This document shows, one piece after another, positions 25,654-35,182 of a DNA stretch of 64,000 nt. The DNA is from Clostridia bacterium. GTDB lineage: Bacteria; Bacillota; Clostridia; Christensenellales; CAG-138. The notes under the pieces were generated by a model. It ran no database searches and was not told the DNA's origin. It worked only from the letters and a program-made list of their open reading frames with translations. The position numbers and the translations under genes are program-made. The DNA is taken from the NCBI GenBank assembly GCA_017545535.1, contig JAFWMS010000005.1, forward strand, positions 57,618 to 121,617, in the 5' to 3' direction. Numbering within the stretch: the stretch's first letter is position 1; each line of letters begins with the position of its first letter.

Positions 25654-26913
25654 ATGAAAGGAAGGCGCGCGTTCGGCTGCATGGTCCTGGGGCTGGGGCT
25701 GCTCCTGCTGCTCTCCTCTGCACAGGCGGCGGAGGAGACGGCGACGGAGCTGACCCGGCGCTGTCGATTCCGCAAGAACGACAGCGAGGCTTCGGCCACC
25801 TATGCCTGCGATCAGCGGCTCCTTTCTGTCTGCCCCCTAAGCGAAACGGACGTGCTCCGCGTGCAGCCCCGTCAGGCGGGAAAGACCATGGGCGCCCTGT
25901 ATTTTTGTCTGGACCGGCAGGAGGCTTCGCTGACCGTGCGTCAATTTGACGCGGCGGAGACCCTTTTGGCGGAGTCCCGGGCCACCACGGAGACCTATCG
26001 TCTGGCCGTGCCTCTTGCCGCGGGCTGCGTCCGGGCGGAGGTCGCCGGGACAGTCGGCCCCGTGGGCATCGCGGAGATGAGCGTATGGAGCGAAGGGGCT
26101 CTGCCCGAAACGCTGCCCCTGCCTCAGCCGTCGGTGACGCGGACGGACTTTTTGATCGTCGCCACCCACCCCGACGACGAGTGGATCTTTTTGGGGGCCG
26201 TCTACCCCATCTATGGGGCGGAGCGGGGGTATACGGGCACCTTCGCCTATGTGACCTCCCCCGACATCGGCCGGGTCCACGAGGCCATCAACAGCCTGTG
26301 GGCCGCGGGCGTGCCCACCCTGCCCTATTTCCTGGGCTTTCCGGACGTGGATCGGGCCGCGCCCAAACGGCTCAAGGACACCTTTCAGGCGGAGGAGGTC
26401 ACCTTGGCCCTGGTCCGGCTGTATCGGCGGATCAAGCCTCTGGTGGTGGTGAGTCAGGACCCCGTCCGAGGGGAATACGGCCACTGGCAGCATATCATCT
26501 CCGCCCAATCCGCCTTAGAGGCGGCGCAGCTGGCCTCCGATCCAGCCTACGATCCGGGATCGGCGGCGAAGTTCGGCACCTGGACGGTGAAGAAGGTCTA
26601 TCAGCACCTGGCGAAGGAGAACCCCATCGTCCTAGACGTGACCAGCCCCTTGTCGGCCTACGACGGGGAGACCGCATTGCAGGTGGCCAAGCGGGCCTTT
26701 CAGGAGCACCGCTCCCAGCTGAAGTACGTGTTCCGTCCCTCCATCGGGCGCAGGTCCAAGGGGGACATCCGCTATTTCGGCCTGACCTTCACCACGGTGG
26801 GTCCGGACGCGGAAAACGACATGTTTGAGCATATCGGGCAGGGCGAGCTTGCAAAGGCCCTCCTGGGCGGAACAGAGGATCTTGACGGACCGAACCCGGA
26901 TCCTAAAGAATAA
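25654..26913 (+). CDS. Exported PIG-L/LmbE-type deacetylase
   Basis: This 419-residue protein has a signal peptide (CMVLGLGLLLLLSSAQAAEE, about 9-28), a beta domain resembling a galactose-binding module (30-150), and a PIG-L/LmbE domain (about 160-400). The metal and catalytic motif ATHPDDEW lies near 170-177 and the second histidine motif GEYGHWQH near 272-279. Family members remove acetyl groups from GlcNAc-type sugars with zinc. Export suggests a surface glycan substrate. The next gene, 11 nt downstream, encodes a related but inactive copy fused to NAGPA, so both are likely one transcript. Confidence 0.85.
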   Translation: MKGRRAFGCMVLGLGLLLLLSSAQAAEETATELTRRCRFRKNDSEASATYACDQRLLSVCPLSETDVLRVQPRQAGKTMGALYFCLDRQEASLTVRQFDAAETLLAESRATTETYRLAVPLAAGCVRAEVAGTVGPVGIAEMSVWSEGALPETLPLPQPSVTRTDFLIVATHPDDEWIFLGAVYPIYGAERGYTGTFAYVTSPDIGRVHEAINSLWAAGVPTLPYFLGFPDVDRAAPKRLKDTFQAEEVTLALVRLYRRIKPLVVVSQDPVRGEYGHWQHIISAQSALEAAQLASDPAYDPGSAAKFGTWTVKKVYQHLAKENPIVLDVTSPLSAYDGETALQVAKRAFQEHRSQLKYVFRPSIGRRSKGDIRYFGLTFTTVGPDAENDMFEHIGQGELAKALLGGTEDLDGPNPDPKE

Positions 26914-26924
26914 GGAAGGAACTC

Positions 26925-29471
26925 ATGGCAAAGCGAACGATCATCTGCTTACTTTTGCTGTTGTTGATGCTGACGGCCGCCGTTCCCGCGAAGGCGGAGA
27001 CGGAGGCGGCTTCGCCGTTTCTGCCCTGCGACGTGGTCGCGCCCGTGGGCCGGGAAGCCTTTGCCGGGAACCTGACGGACGGCGATTACGCCACCCGCTT
27101 CACCCTGACCGCCGGCCAGGCCCTGTCCGTGGGCTGGACCGGGGAGGCCGAGGGGGTCATGCTCCAGTGGTACGACGTGAGATATCGGGCCACCATCAAC
27201 CTGTACGATCCCGAGGGGAAGCGGCTTTCCTCCACCGCGTATCCCTTCATGCAGTACCGCATGTTCCTGCCGGCGGCGGGGGCGAGCCGGATGGAGATTC
27301 TCTGTCCCAGAGGGGGGACGAACGTGTATGCCAGCCTCTGCGAGGTGCAGGTCTACGCGGCCGGCCATGAGCCGGCGTGCCTGACCCGGGTGGAGCCGGT
27401 GGACCTGATGCTGGTTTTGTCCGGCGTCAGCGAGGAGTTGGACCTGATGGGCGGGCTCCTGCCCCTGTACGCGGGGGAGCACCGCATCCGGACGGCGGTG
27501 GTCTACGTGGGCGTGGACGACGGCAACCAAATCCAGGAGGCCTTTCATGCCCTGGAAAAAATAGGGGCGGACGTGATCCCCGTGTTTTTGCTCCGGGACG
27601 ATCAGGCGACCTGCAGTATCGATCGGATGGCGGGGTTGTGGGGCGAGGCCAAGCTTAAGGAGACGCTTGCCTCCCTGTTCCGGCAGTACGCGCCCAAGGT
27701 GGTGGTGACCTGTGATCCGACGGATCGCTTCTCCAGGGTGAGGACGCCCTACACCGGCCGTCTGGTGACCCAGATTTTGACCGGGACCCAGAACGGGAAA
27801 CTGCCTGTCCAGAAGTTTTATCATCTGTCCCGGGACGGGGGCACGCTGGTGGACTGGACGAAGCCCCTGGCTGCCTACGGCGGGCGGACCGCCCAAGAGG
27901 TAGCCCAGGAGGGCTATGCCTGTTATGACTCGGAGGCGTCCTTTGGCACCATCATCCCGGAGAACAGCCGGTTCGTGCTGGCCTTCTCTCAAGTGGGTGA
28001 GGACGAAGGGAGGAACGATCTCTTCGAGCACATTCTGACCGAAAGCCTCCTTTGGTACGAGGCGCCCACACCCATCCCTACGGCCACGCCCACGCCGGAA
28101 CCCACGAGGGAGCCGACGCCGGAGCCCACGGCCACGCCGGAGCTCACGGCCACGCCCACCGTCGAGCCCACGAAGGAACCGACGCCGGAGCCCACGGAAG
28201 CGCCCACGGCCGCGCCTACGGTCGCGCCGACCGCCGTTCCGGAGAAAAAGGCAGGGGCCGTCCTGGGGCTCAGCGGCGGACAGCTGGCGCTGTACGCCCT
28301 TAGCGGCGCAGCGTTGGTCCTTGCTCTGTTCCAGATGATAAAAAAGAAAAAGCGGGCGTTGGCCCTGTTTTTGCTGATCGCCGCAGGCTTGCTGGCCTAT
28401 ATGGGCTATTGGCTGATCGATATGACCCCTGGGGCGGCGATCGCCGAAGCTGCGGCGTCCACGGCGGCGCCTACGGAGAAGCCGACGCCGAAGCCCACGC
28501 CGGAGCCCACAAAAGCACCTACGCCGGAGCCCACAAAAGCACCTACGCCGGGGCCCACGGAAGTGCCCACGGCCGAACCCACCGAGGCGCCCACGCCCGA
28601 ACCCACCCCCACCCCGGACCCCGACGCCCGATATTTCCGGCAGGAGGGAGAATCGGCGGAGGTGGTGGTCCAGGACTATGAGAACGGCCACTGGGAATAT
28701 CGCTCGGACATCCTTTCCGTCATCATCGATCGGCAGATCAGCAATGAGGACAACAAGCCCTACTGCAAGTATATCGCCCACATCCGCATGCGGAAGGTGA
28801 ATAGTTACCGGTCCATCGTCTCCTCCCACTATGCCGTGGCCACGGCTGCCGAGCCGCCCTGGCGGCTGGCGCGAAACTTCAAGGCGGTGCTGGCCATCAC
28901 CGGCGACAACATCAACAACGAGGACGTGCCCTTCAAGGGCATCCTGATCCGCCGGGGCATCCTCTATTCGGATATGGCAGGGGAGGACACCCTGGTGATC
29001 CGGGACAATATGACCATGGACATCCTGCATCGGGGCGAGGAGAAGGGCGTGGATCTGCTGGACAGCGGCGTGCTCGCCACCTACAGCTTCGGACCGACCC
29101 TGGTGGAGAACTACAGCATCAACCCGGACGTGGCTCGACACCGGGTCTTCCGGGAGAATCCCCGCTGCGGCATAGGCATGGTGGAGCCGGGCCATTTCGT
29201 GGCCATCGTCACCGACGGGAGAGATGCCCGGCGCGCCTATGGGTATACCCTGGATCAGTTTGCCGAGATCTTCCAGAGGGAAGGCGTGAAGGTGGCGTAT
29301 AATCTGGACGGAGGCGCATCCGCAGCCATGGTGTTCATGGGAGAGCACGTGAACTGGCAATCCGGCGATCATCAGCGCACGTGGGCGGACGCCCTGGCCT
29401 GGGGCTATTCGAATTTGATCCCCTTGGTGACGGACCCGGTGCTGCATCCGGGCGGCGGGGATTCCTATTGA
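26925..29471 (+). CDS. Inactive PIG-L-like domain joined through two TM helices to a NAGPA domain
   Basis: This 848-residue protein has, in order: a signal peptide (about 1-24), a beta module like that of the previous gene (30-145), and a PIG-L-like domain (about 158-375) in which HPDDE is replaced by SGVSEEL and the GHxxH block by a SRVRTPYTG stretch, so the metal ligands are lost. Next come a P/T/E-rich stalk (378-438), two TM helices flanking KKKKR (about 443-498), a second P/T stalk (510-565), and a NAGPA phosphodiester-glycosidase domain (568-838, AYNLDGGASAAMVFMG near 790). Two TM helices put both end domains outside. It follows the active PIG-L gene by 11 nt with AAGGAAGGA as ribosome site. 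Activity of the C-terminal domain is inferred. Confidence 0.82.
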   Translation: MAKRTIICLLLLLLMLTAAVPAKAETEAASPFLPCDVVAPVGREAFAGNLTDGDYATRFTLTAGQALSVGWTGEAEGVMLQWYDVRYRATINLYDPEGKRLSSTAYPFMQYRMFLPAAGASRMEILCPRGGTNVYASLCEVQVYAAGHEPACLTRVEPVDLMLVLSGVSEELDLMGGLLPLYAGEHRIRTAVVYVGVDDGNQIQEAFHALEKIGADVIPVFLLRDDQATCSIDRMAGLWGEAKLKETLASLFRQYAPKVVVTCDPTDRFSRVRTPYTGRLVTQILTGTQNGKLPVQKFYHLSRDGGTLVDWTKPLAAYGGRTAQEVAQEGYACYDSEASFGTIIPENSRFVLAFSQVGEDEGRNDLFEHILTESLLWYEAPTPIPTATPTPEPTREPTPEPTATPELTATPTVEPTKEPTPEPTEAPTAAPTVAPTAVPEKKAGAVLGLSGGQLALYALSGAALVLALFQMIKKKKRALALFLLIAAGLLAYMGYWLIDMTPGAAIAEAAASTAAPTEKPTPKPTPEPTKAPTPEPTKAPTPGPTEVPTAEPTEAPTPEPTPTPDPDARYFRQEGESAEVVVQDYENGHWEYRSDILSVIIDRQISNEDNKPYCKYIAHIRMRKVNSYRSIVSSHYAVATAAEPPWRLARNFKAVLAITGDNINNEDVPFKGILIRRGILYSDMAGEDTLVIRDNMTMDILHRGEEKGVDLLDSGVLATYSFGPTLVENYSINPDVARHRVFRENPRCGIGMVEPGHFVAIVTDGRDARRAYGYTLDQFAEIFQREGVKVAYNLDGGASAAMVFMGEHVNWQSGDHQRTWADALAWGYSNLIPLVTDPVLHPGGGDSY

Positions 29472-29513
29472 GCACAACATAAAAAACCACCCGTTGGACG
29501 AGTGGCCTGACAA

Positions 29514-29542
29514 AGCCTCCGGCTGGGCCGGGGGCTACTTTT
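29514..29542 (+). terminator. Terminator of the PIG-L/NAGPA operon
   Basis: AGCCTCCGGC-TGG-GCCGGGGGCT followed by ACTTTTG. Confidence 0.8.
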
Positions 29543-29602
29543 GTTGCGCCCTTTTCGTCAGAGGGACGTGAGGAACACAGCCCCGTCGAAAGGCGAATAG
29601 CA

Positions 29603-30748
29603 TCACTTCGACAGATATTTTTCCGGGTTCACGGGCAGCCCGTTTACCAGCAGCTCATACCGCAGCGTCGCCCTGTTCCTGCCGGGGGACTGGGGCAGCA
29701 CGCCCACCTGTTCCCCTTTGCGCACCCGTTGATACAGCTCCACTACCGCCCGCTCGCAGCCGATGATCCGGGACAGGCACCCGGTCTCGTCGTGGAGGAC
29801 GTCGATGACCAGCCCCAGTTGGCCGCGGGGGCCGCAATAGACGATCACGCCCTCCGCCGGCGACACCGCCCGGGCGCCGCTGTCGGCAACGATGTCTATC
29901 CCGTAATGGGGCAGCCCGTCCACCATGCCGAAGGAGGTCTCCACCGTCCCCGCCACCGGCCACTGGGGCGTGAACCCTTCGATGGGCGCAGCGGCCGGGC
30001 CGGCTTCCGCCGACGCGGCAGCCAGGATCAGGGACCCGTCCTCGACGACCTGATCGGCCTTGCCCTGGCCCACGGCGAACTCGTTGGTCTTCACTTCGGA
30101 GAAGGCGGCCTGACCCCGATAGGTGGTTTCATAGTAGGAAAGGATGAAGGAGCTCACTCCTATGGACCGATAGATCCGGCTCCCCGCCGCCAGCAGCGGG
30201 TTCTCCTGGGTCACGGTCTGGATCTCGCCGCGGTCGATGACGCAACGGACCACCGTACGGCTGATGGGCAAAAGCCCCTCGTCCGCCTTCAGGGTGTTCA
30301 CCGCTTCCTCCACCTGCAGCAGCTCCCCGTCCCCCGAGGGCTCCTCCAAGGTCAGCGTTTGATCGAACCCGGCCCGGAGGAGTCGTTCGTTCTCCCCCAG
30401 ATTCAAGCCGGCGGTCTCGGCAAGGTACTGTTCCAGCGCTTTTCTGGCGGCCCGAGCGTTCACTGCCGTATACAAAAGCTTTCCGTCCGCCCGCACGTCC
30501 ACGGCGTTCGGCGGATAGTCCCGCTGCACTTGGACCTGGATGGGCGTGGGCGCGGGGGTCACCTTGACCTGGGCGGTGGTGGCAGAGGGCCGGGCGGTGG
30601 CCGTAGGCGTGATCCGAGGCGAACGAAATCCCGCCTGCAGCTTGCCTTCGCTCCTGAGGAGCAATCCAAGCACCACGCTCAAAAACACGATCACCAGGAC
30701 CGTGACCAGCATGCCGAACCGTATGGCTTTTTCCCGCTCGATCTTCAT
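29603..30748 (-). CDS. Membrane-anchored degenerate M23 (LytM-like) protein
   Basis: This 381-residue protein has an N-terminal anchor (FGMLVTVLVIVFLSVVLGLL, about 11-30), a P/T linker (50-75), a mixed alpha/beta middle (80-250), and a C-terminal LytM/M23 fold. HYGIDI near 281 supplies the first His and Asp zinc ligands. The second block, normally HxH, reads LSRIIGC and has no histidine, so peptidase activity is doubtful. SpoIIQ is a known degenerate M23 protein with a similar layout, so a sporulation or divisome scaffold is one option. The start is ATG 30748: a TATACT box lies 7 nt upstream and no ribosome site exists, giving a leaderless mRNA. Confidence 0.75.
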   Translation of the reverse strand: MKIEREKAIRFGMLVTVLVIVFLSVVLGLLLRSEGKLQAGFRSPRITPTATARPSATTAQVKVTPAPTPIQVQVQRDYPPNAVDVRADGKLLYTAVNARAARKALEQYLAETAGLNLGENERLLRAGFDQTLTLEEPSGDGELLQVEEAVNTLKADEGLLPISRTVVRCVIDRGEIQTVTQENPLLAAGSRIYRSIGVSSFILSYYETTYRGQAAFSEVKTNEFAVGQGKADQVVEDGSLILAAASAEAGPAAAPIEGFTPQWPVAGTVETSFGMVDGLPHYGIDIVADSGARAVSPAEGVIVYCGPRGQLGLVIDVLHDETGCLSRIIGCERAVVELYQRVRKGEQVGVLPQSPGRNRATLRYELLVNGLPVNPEKYLSK

Positions 30749-30755
30749 ATGGGGC

Positions 30756-30784
30756 AGTATAGCATTTTTTCGCCTTTCCCGCAA
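30756..30784 (-). promoter_or_regulatory. Leaderless promoter of the M23-like gene
   Basis: Minus strand TTGCGG (30784-30779), 17 nt, TATACT (30761-30756), then only 7 nt to the ATG. Confidence 0.7.
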
Positions 30785-30912
30785 TAGAGAAGGAGAGGGA
30801 CAACTCCAGCGAGAGGGCGGTTGAGCCCTTTCATACTGCGAGCGGCATTCAGATATCCTTTGCCGCAAATGGTCTGCCGCCTTTATTGACAGCCTGAAAA
30901 CGTAAAACGGTA

Positions 30913-30941
30913 TTGGCAAATGGCGGGAAGGATGATATTAT
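30913..30941 (+). promoter_or_regulatory. Glycogen operon promoter
   Basis: TTGGCA (30913-30918), 17 nt, TATTAT (30936-30941), 42 nt before the glgB ATG. Confidence 0.65.
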
Positions 30942-30983
30942 ATATCTATACTTGACCTTACTATGTGCATATAGGGAGGAATC

Positions 30984-32825
30984 ATGACCGAGCTCATTTC
31001 TCAATTCTATCACGGGAACTGCATCCGGGCCTACCAAGTGCTGGGATGCCATCGGGCGGAGGTGGGCTATCGCTTCCTCGTCTGGGCGCCCAACGCCCGA
31101 TTTGTCACCGTGGCGGGGGATTTCAACGGCTGGAGCTACACGCAGAATCCGGCCTGGCGGCGGCAGGACGGGCTGTGGGAGGCCGTTATCGACAACGCTC
31201 AACCCTATCAAAAGTATAAATACGTAGTGACCCGGGCGGACGGGTCCGTGGTGATGAAGGCGGACCCCTATGCGCGCATGGGCGAGCCTCACGGCACAGC
31301 CTCTCTGGTCTATGATCCGGACCCCTATCCCTGGCAGGACGGGGCGTATCTGGCCGGCCTGGGGGACGCCCACACCCGCCCCATGAACATCTACGAATGC
31401 CATCTGGGCAGCTGGAAGGAGGGCCTCTCCTACCGGCAGCTGGCGGATGAGATGCTGCCCTATGTGCAGGACATGGGCTATACCCACATCGAGGTCATGC
31501 CCCTCATGGCCTATCCCTACGACCCCAGCTGGGGCTATCAGGTGACGGGCTATTTCGCCGCCACCAGCCGCTACGGGTCTCCGGATGATCTCAAATACTT
31601 CGTGGACCAGGCCCACCAGCGGGGCATCGGCGTCATCATGGACTGGGTCCCCGCTCACTTCACCCGGGACGACCACGGCCTCAGGCTCTTCGACGGCACC
31701 CCCTGCTATGAGCATGGCGATCCCCGCCGGGGAGACATGCGTCAGTGGGGGACGCTCCTCTTTGACTATGGCAAGCCCGAGGTCCGCAGCTTCCTTACCT
31801 CCAGCGCCGTCTACTGGCTGGAGGAGTGCCATATGGATGGCCTTCGGGTGGACGCGGTCAGCTGCATGCTTTACATGGACTTCGGCCGGGACGGGGGCGA
31901 CTGGCTCCCCAACAGCGAGGGCGGCCGGGAGGATCTTTCCGCCATCGCCCTGTTCAAGCACCTCTCCTGGGCGGTCCACAGCCTGGAGGGCCACAAGCTC
32001 CTCATCGCCGAGGAGAGCACCGCCTTCCCCAAGGTCACCAACAAGCATGAGGACAGTCTGGGCTTCGATTTCAAGTGGAACATGGGGTGGATGAACGACA
32101 TGCTCTCCTACATGGAGATGGACCCCATCTACCGCCAGTATCACCACAACAAGCTCACCTTCAGCCTGACCTACGCCTTCTCAGAGCACTACGTGCTGCC
32201 CTTCTCCCACGACGAGGTGGTCCACGGGAAAAAGTCCATGCTGAACAAGATGCCGGGCTCCTACGAGGAGAAGTTCGAGCAGCTTCGGCTCCTGCTCACC
32301 TATCAGATGGCCCATCCCGGCAAGAAGCTCACCTTCATGGGGATCGAGCTGGGTACCTTCATCGAGTGGCGGTTCTACGAGAGTTTGGAATGGTTCCTCC
32401 TCTCCTACCCCAAGCACGACGAGTTCCGCAAGTTCGTCCGTGGCCTGAACCGGTTCTACAAGGACAACCCCGCCCTCTACGAGCGGGACGACGGCTGGGA
32501 CGGCTTCGAGTGGAGCGCGGTGGACGACAAGGACACCTCCGTGGTCTCCTTCTTCCGCAAGAGCCGGGAGGAAACGTTGCTGTGCGTCTTCAACTTCACC
32601 CCCGTGCCCCGGCCCGGCTATACCATGGGCGTGCCGAAAGCGGGGAAGCTCATCCCTGTGTTTTCCACGGGCGAGCTCCCGCCGGAGCAGAACAAGCCCC
32701 TGCGGGCGAAGAAGGCGGCCCCCGGCGGCAGGTTCCCCTACGAGGTCAGGATGGATCTGTTCCCCTTCTGCGGGATGTATTATAAATTCGAGAAAAGCGA
32801 TGGAAAGGATGTGACTCAAGGATGA
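30984..32825 (+). CDS. glgB: 1,4-alpha-glucan branching enzyme
   Basis: This 613-residue GH13 enzyme makes alpha-1,6 branches in glycogen. It has an N-terminal CBM48 ([22 protein letters not shown], motifs near 28-52) and the GH13 barrel with [31 protein letters not shown], the catalytic [13 protein letters not shown] and EEST blocks, and [16 protein letters not shown]. Length is normal for the short bacterial form. AGGGAGGA precedes the ATG. It is the first gene of glgB-C-D-A-pfkA and its stop overlaps the glgC start. Confidence 0.96.
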   Translation: MTELISQFYHGNCIRAYQVLGCHRAEVGYRFLVWAPNARFVTVAGDFNGWSYTQNPAWRRQDGLWEAVIDNAQPYQKYKYVVTRADGSVVMKADPYARMGEPHGTASLVYDPDPYPWQDGAYLAGLGDAHTRPMNIYECHLGSWKEGLSYRQLADEMLPYVQDMGYTHIEVMPLMAYPYDPSWGYQVTGYFAATSRYGSPDDLKYFVDQAHQRGIGVIMDWVPAHFTRDDHGLRLFDGTPCYEHGDPRRGDMRQWGTLLFDYGKPEVRSFLTSSAVYWLEECHMDGLRVDAVSCMLYMDFGRDGGDWLPNSEGGREDLSAIALFKHLSWAVHSLEGHKLLIAEESTAFPKVTNKHEDSLGFDFKWNMGWMNDMLSYMEMDPIYRQYHHNKLTFSLTYAFSEHYVLPFSHDEVVHGKKSMLNKMPGSYEEKFEQLRLLLTYQMAHPGKKLTFMGIELGTFIEWRFYESLEWFLLSYPKHDEFRKFVRGLNRFYKDNPALYERDDGWDGFEWSAVDDKDTSVVSFFRKSREETLLCVFNFTPVPRPGYTMGVPKAGKLIPVFSTGELPPEQNKPLRAKKAAPGGRFPYEVRMDLFPFCGMYYKFEKSDGKDVTQG

Positions 32826-34054
32826 AAAAACGGATCGTGGTCATGCTGCTGGCTGGGGGTCAGGGCAGCCGGCTGGGGGTGCTCACCTCCAACATGGCTA
32901 AGCCGGCCGTTCCCTTCGGCGGCAAGTATCGGATCATCGATTTCCCCCTCAGCAACTGTGTCAACTCCGGCTTCGACACGGTGGGCGTGCTCACCCAGTA
33001 TCGGCCTCTGGCCCTGAATTCCTATTTGGGCACCGGTCAGCACTGGGATCTGGACCGCAACTACGGCGGCGTGTTCGTGCTGCCCCCCTATGTGACCGAG
33101 GGGGAGAACGGCCACTGGTACAGCGGCACGGCCAACGCCATCTGGCAGAACCGGGAGTTTGTGGACCAGTACGATCCCGACTACGTGCTCATCCTCTCCG
33201 GCGATCACATCTATAAGATGGACTACGCCAAGATGCTCGCTTTCCATCGCCAGAAGCAGGCGGCGGCCACCATCGCCGTCCTTCAGGTGCCCTGGGAGGA
33301 GGCCCATCGCTTCGGCATCATGAACGCCAACGTGGACGGCCGCATCGAATCCTTCGAGGAGAAGCCCAAGGAGCCCAAGAGCAACCTGGCGTCCATGGGC
33401 ATCTATATCTTCGACTGGAAAAAGCTGCGGGCCTACATGGAGGCGGACGACGCCGATCCCAATTCCAGCAACGATTTCGGCAAGAACATAATTCCCGCCA
33501 TGCTGAACGCCGGCGAGACCATGGTGGCCTATCCCTTCGAGGGCTACTGGCGGGACGTGGGCACCATCCAGAGTCTCTGGGAGGCCAACATGGACCTGCT
33601 GGGCCAGAAGCCCGTGCTGGATCTGGACGACGACAGCTGGCGCATCTACACCCGCAACCCGGTCATGCCGCCCCACTACATCAGCCTTTCCGCCCAGGTG
33701 ACCAACTCCCTGGTGTCCGAGGGGGCCGTGGTGGAGGGGACCGTGGAGAACTCCGTCATCTTCTCCGGCGCCCACATCGGCAAGGGCGCCACGGTGAAGG
33801 ACAGCGTCATCTTCCCCGACGCCACCGTTGGCAAGAGCGTGGACGTGGAGAAGGCCATCGTGGGCGAGAACGCCGTCATCGGCGACTTCTGCGTGCTGGG
33901 CGGCCCGGTCCGCCCCGGCGAGAAGGTGAACAACAAGCTCACCGGCGACATCACCCTCATCGGCAACGACGTGACCATCCCGCCCCGGGCCTATATCGCC
34001 AAGGGCGCCGTGGTCAACACCGAGAACCCTCACCAGCCCGCAAAGGAGGCGTAA
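32822..34054 (+). CDS. glgC: Glucose-1-phosphate adenylyltransferase catalytic subunit
   Basis: This 410-residue protein makes ADP-glucose for glycogen. The nucleotide loop [20 protein letters not shown] is intact near residues 10-29, with GDHIYKMDY and [11 protein letters not shown] further on. A C-terminal left-handed beta-helix carries hexapeptide repeats ([16 protein letters not shown]). The ATG overlaps the glgB stop by ATGA. It is paired with glgD, as in many Firmicutes where GlgC and GlgD form one enzyme. Confidence 0.96.
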   Translation: MKKRIVVMLLAGGQGSRLGVLTSNMAKPAVPFGGKYRIIDFPLSNCVNSGFDTVGVLTQYRPLALNSYLGTGQHWDLDRNYGGVFVLPPYVTEGENGHWYSGTANAIWQNREFVDQYDPDYVLILSGDHIYKMDYAKMLAFHRQKQAAATIAVLQVPWEEAHRFGIMNANVDGRIESFEEKPKEPKSNLASMGIYIFDWKKLRAYMEADDADPNSSNDFGKNIIPAMLNAGETMVAYPFEGYWRDVGTIQSLWEANMDLLGQKPVLDLDDDSWRIYTRNPVMPPHYISLSAQVTNSLVSEGAVVEGTVENSVIFSGAHIGKGATVKDSVIFPDATVGKSVDVEKAIVGENAVIGDFCVLGGPVRPGEKVNNKLTGDITLIGNDVTIPPRAYIAKGAVVNTENPHQPAKEA

Positions 34055-34057
34055 GCT

Positions 34058-35182
34058 ATGATCAACAATGCGTTCGGCCTCATCGTCACCGCTGATCGGA
34101 CTACCCATCTCAAGGACCTGACCCTTTCCCGCTCCGCGGCGGCAGTGCCCTTCGGCGGCCGGTATCGCTTCATCGATTTCACCCTCTCCAACATGGTCAA
34201 CGCCGGCATCACCAGCGTGGGCCTGATCACGGAGAAGAACTATCACTCCCTCATGGACCATCTGGGCTCCGGCAAGGAGTGGGACCTGCACCGCAAACGG
34301 GACGGCCTCTTCATCCTGCCCCCCTTCATGACCAAGGACAACGCCGGCGTGTTCCGGGGCGCCATCGACGCCCTGCGCTCCGTCATGGGCTATGTGCGCC
34401 GGACCCAGGAGGACTACGCCGTCCTGTCCTGGCCCCGGGTGGTCATGAACATGGACCTGGTGCCCATGATGGAACAGCACGTGGCCACGGGCGCGGACAT
34501 CACCATCCTCTATGCGGAGGACGGCTCCCTGAAGCCCGAGGACCAGAATCAGGATCTGCGGCTCGTTCTGGACGAGAAGGGCCGGGTCATCGACATGGAG
34601 CTGGACGCCTTCCGGCCCCAGAGCGTGAACCGGAGCTGCGACGTGATGATCCTGAAGAAGGAACTGCTGGAGTATCTGGTGGAGGAGGCCTACGCCCGGG
34701 GCGAATACGATTTCCACCGGGACATCCTGCTCAAAAAGTATAAGACCCTGAACATCATGGGCTATAAGCACGAGGGCTTCCTGGCCCGGCTGGAATCCAT
34801 CGAGGACTATTTTGCCGGCAACATGGCCCTGCTGAACCCGGACGTGCAGAAGGATCTGTTCGATCCCCGGCGGCCCATCTACACCAAGGTGAAGGACGAG
34901 GTGGCCGCCCGCTACTCCGTCAGTGCCCAGGTGAAAAACTCCCTGGTGGCCGACGGCTGCCTCATCGAGGGCCAGGTGGACAGCTGCATCCTCTTCAGGG
35001 GCGTCCATGTGAAGCCCGGCGCCCGCATCTTCAACAGCATCATCATGCAGGGGGCGGAGATCGGCGAAAACGCTCACCTGGAGCATGTGATCCTGGACAA
35101 GGGCGTGAAGATCCTGCCCGGCCGGACCCTCCAGGGGTACGACAGCTTCCCCATCGTGATCAGAAAGAATCAAACCGTATGA
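34058..35182 (+). CDS. glgD: Glucose-1-phosphate adenylyltransferase regulatory subunit
   Basis: This 374-residue GlgC paralogue has the nucleotidyltransferase fold but lacks the GGxGxRL loop (it starts NAFGLIVTADRTTHLKDLT). That loss is typical of GlgD, which modulates GlgC in Firmicutes. The beta-helix tail is present (NSLVADGCLIEGQVDSC). It lies 3 nt after glgC and overlaps glgA by 4 nt. Confidence 0.95.
   Translation: MINNAFGLIVTADRTTHLKDLTLSRSAAAVPFGGRYRFIDFTLSNMVNAGITSVGLITEKNYHSLMDHLGSGKEWDLHRKRDGLFILPPFMTKDNAGVFRGAIDALRSVMGYVRRTQEDYAVLSWPRVVMNMDLVPMMEQHVATGADITILYAEDGSLKPEDQNQDLRLVLDEKGRVIDMELDAFRPQSVNRSCDVMILKKELLEYLVEEAYARGEYDFHRDILLKKYKTLNIMGYKHEGFLARLESIEDYFAGNMALLNPDVQKDLFDPRRPIYTKVKDEVAARYSVSAQVKNSLVADGCLIEGQVDSCILFRGVHVKPGARIFNSIIMQGAEIGENAHLEHVILDKGVKILPGRTLQGYDSFPIVIRKNQTV

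Noticed and set aside
28060..28620. Short direct repeats resembling a CRISPR array
   Set aside because: They are in-frame Pro/Thr/Glu codon repeats inside a protein gene, with no unique spacers and no cas genes.
26949..29513. 850-codon minus-strand frame opposite the PIG-L/NAGPA fusion
   Set aside because: Low-complexity Arg/Gly/His-rich translation of the GC-rich stalks. The plus-strand protein has recognisable domains.
32816..35173. 785-codon minus-strand frame opposite glgC and glgD
   Set aside because: Pure antisense shadow; glgC and glgD are certain.
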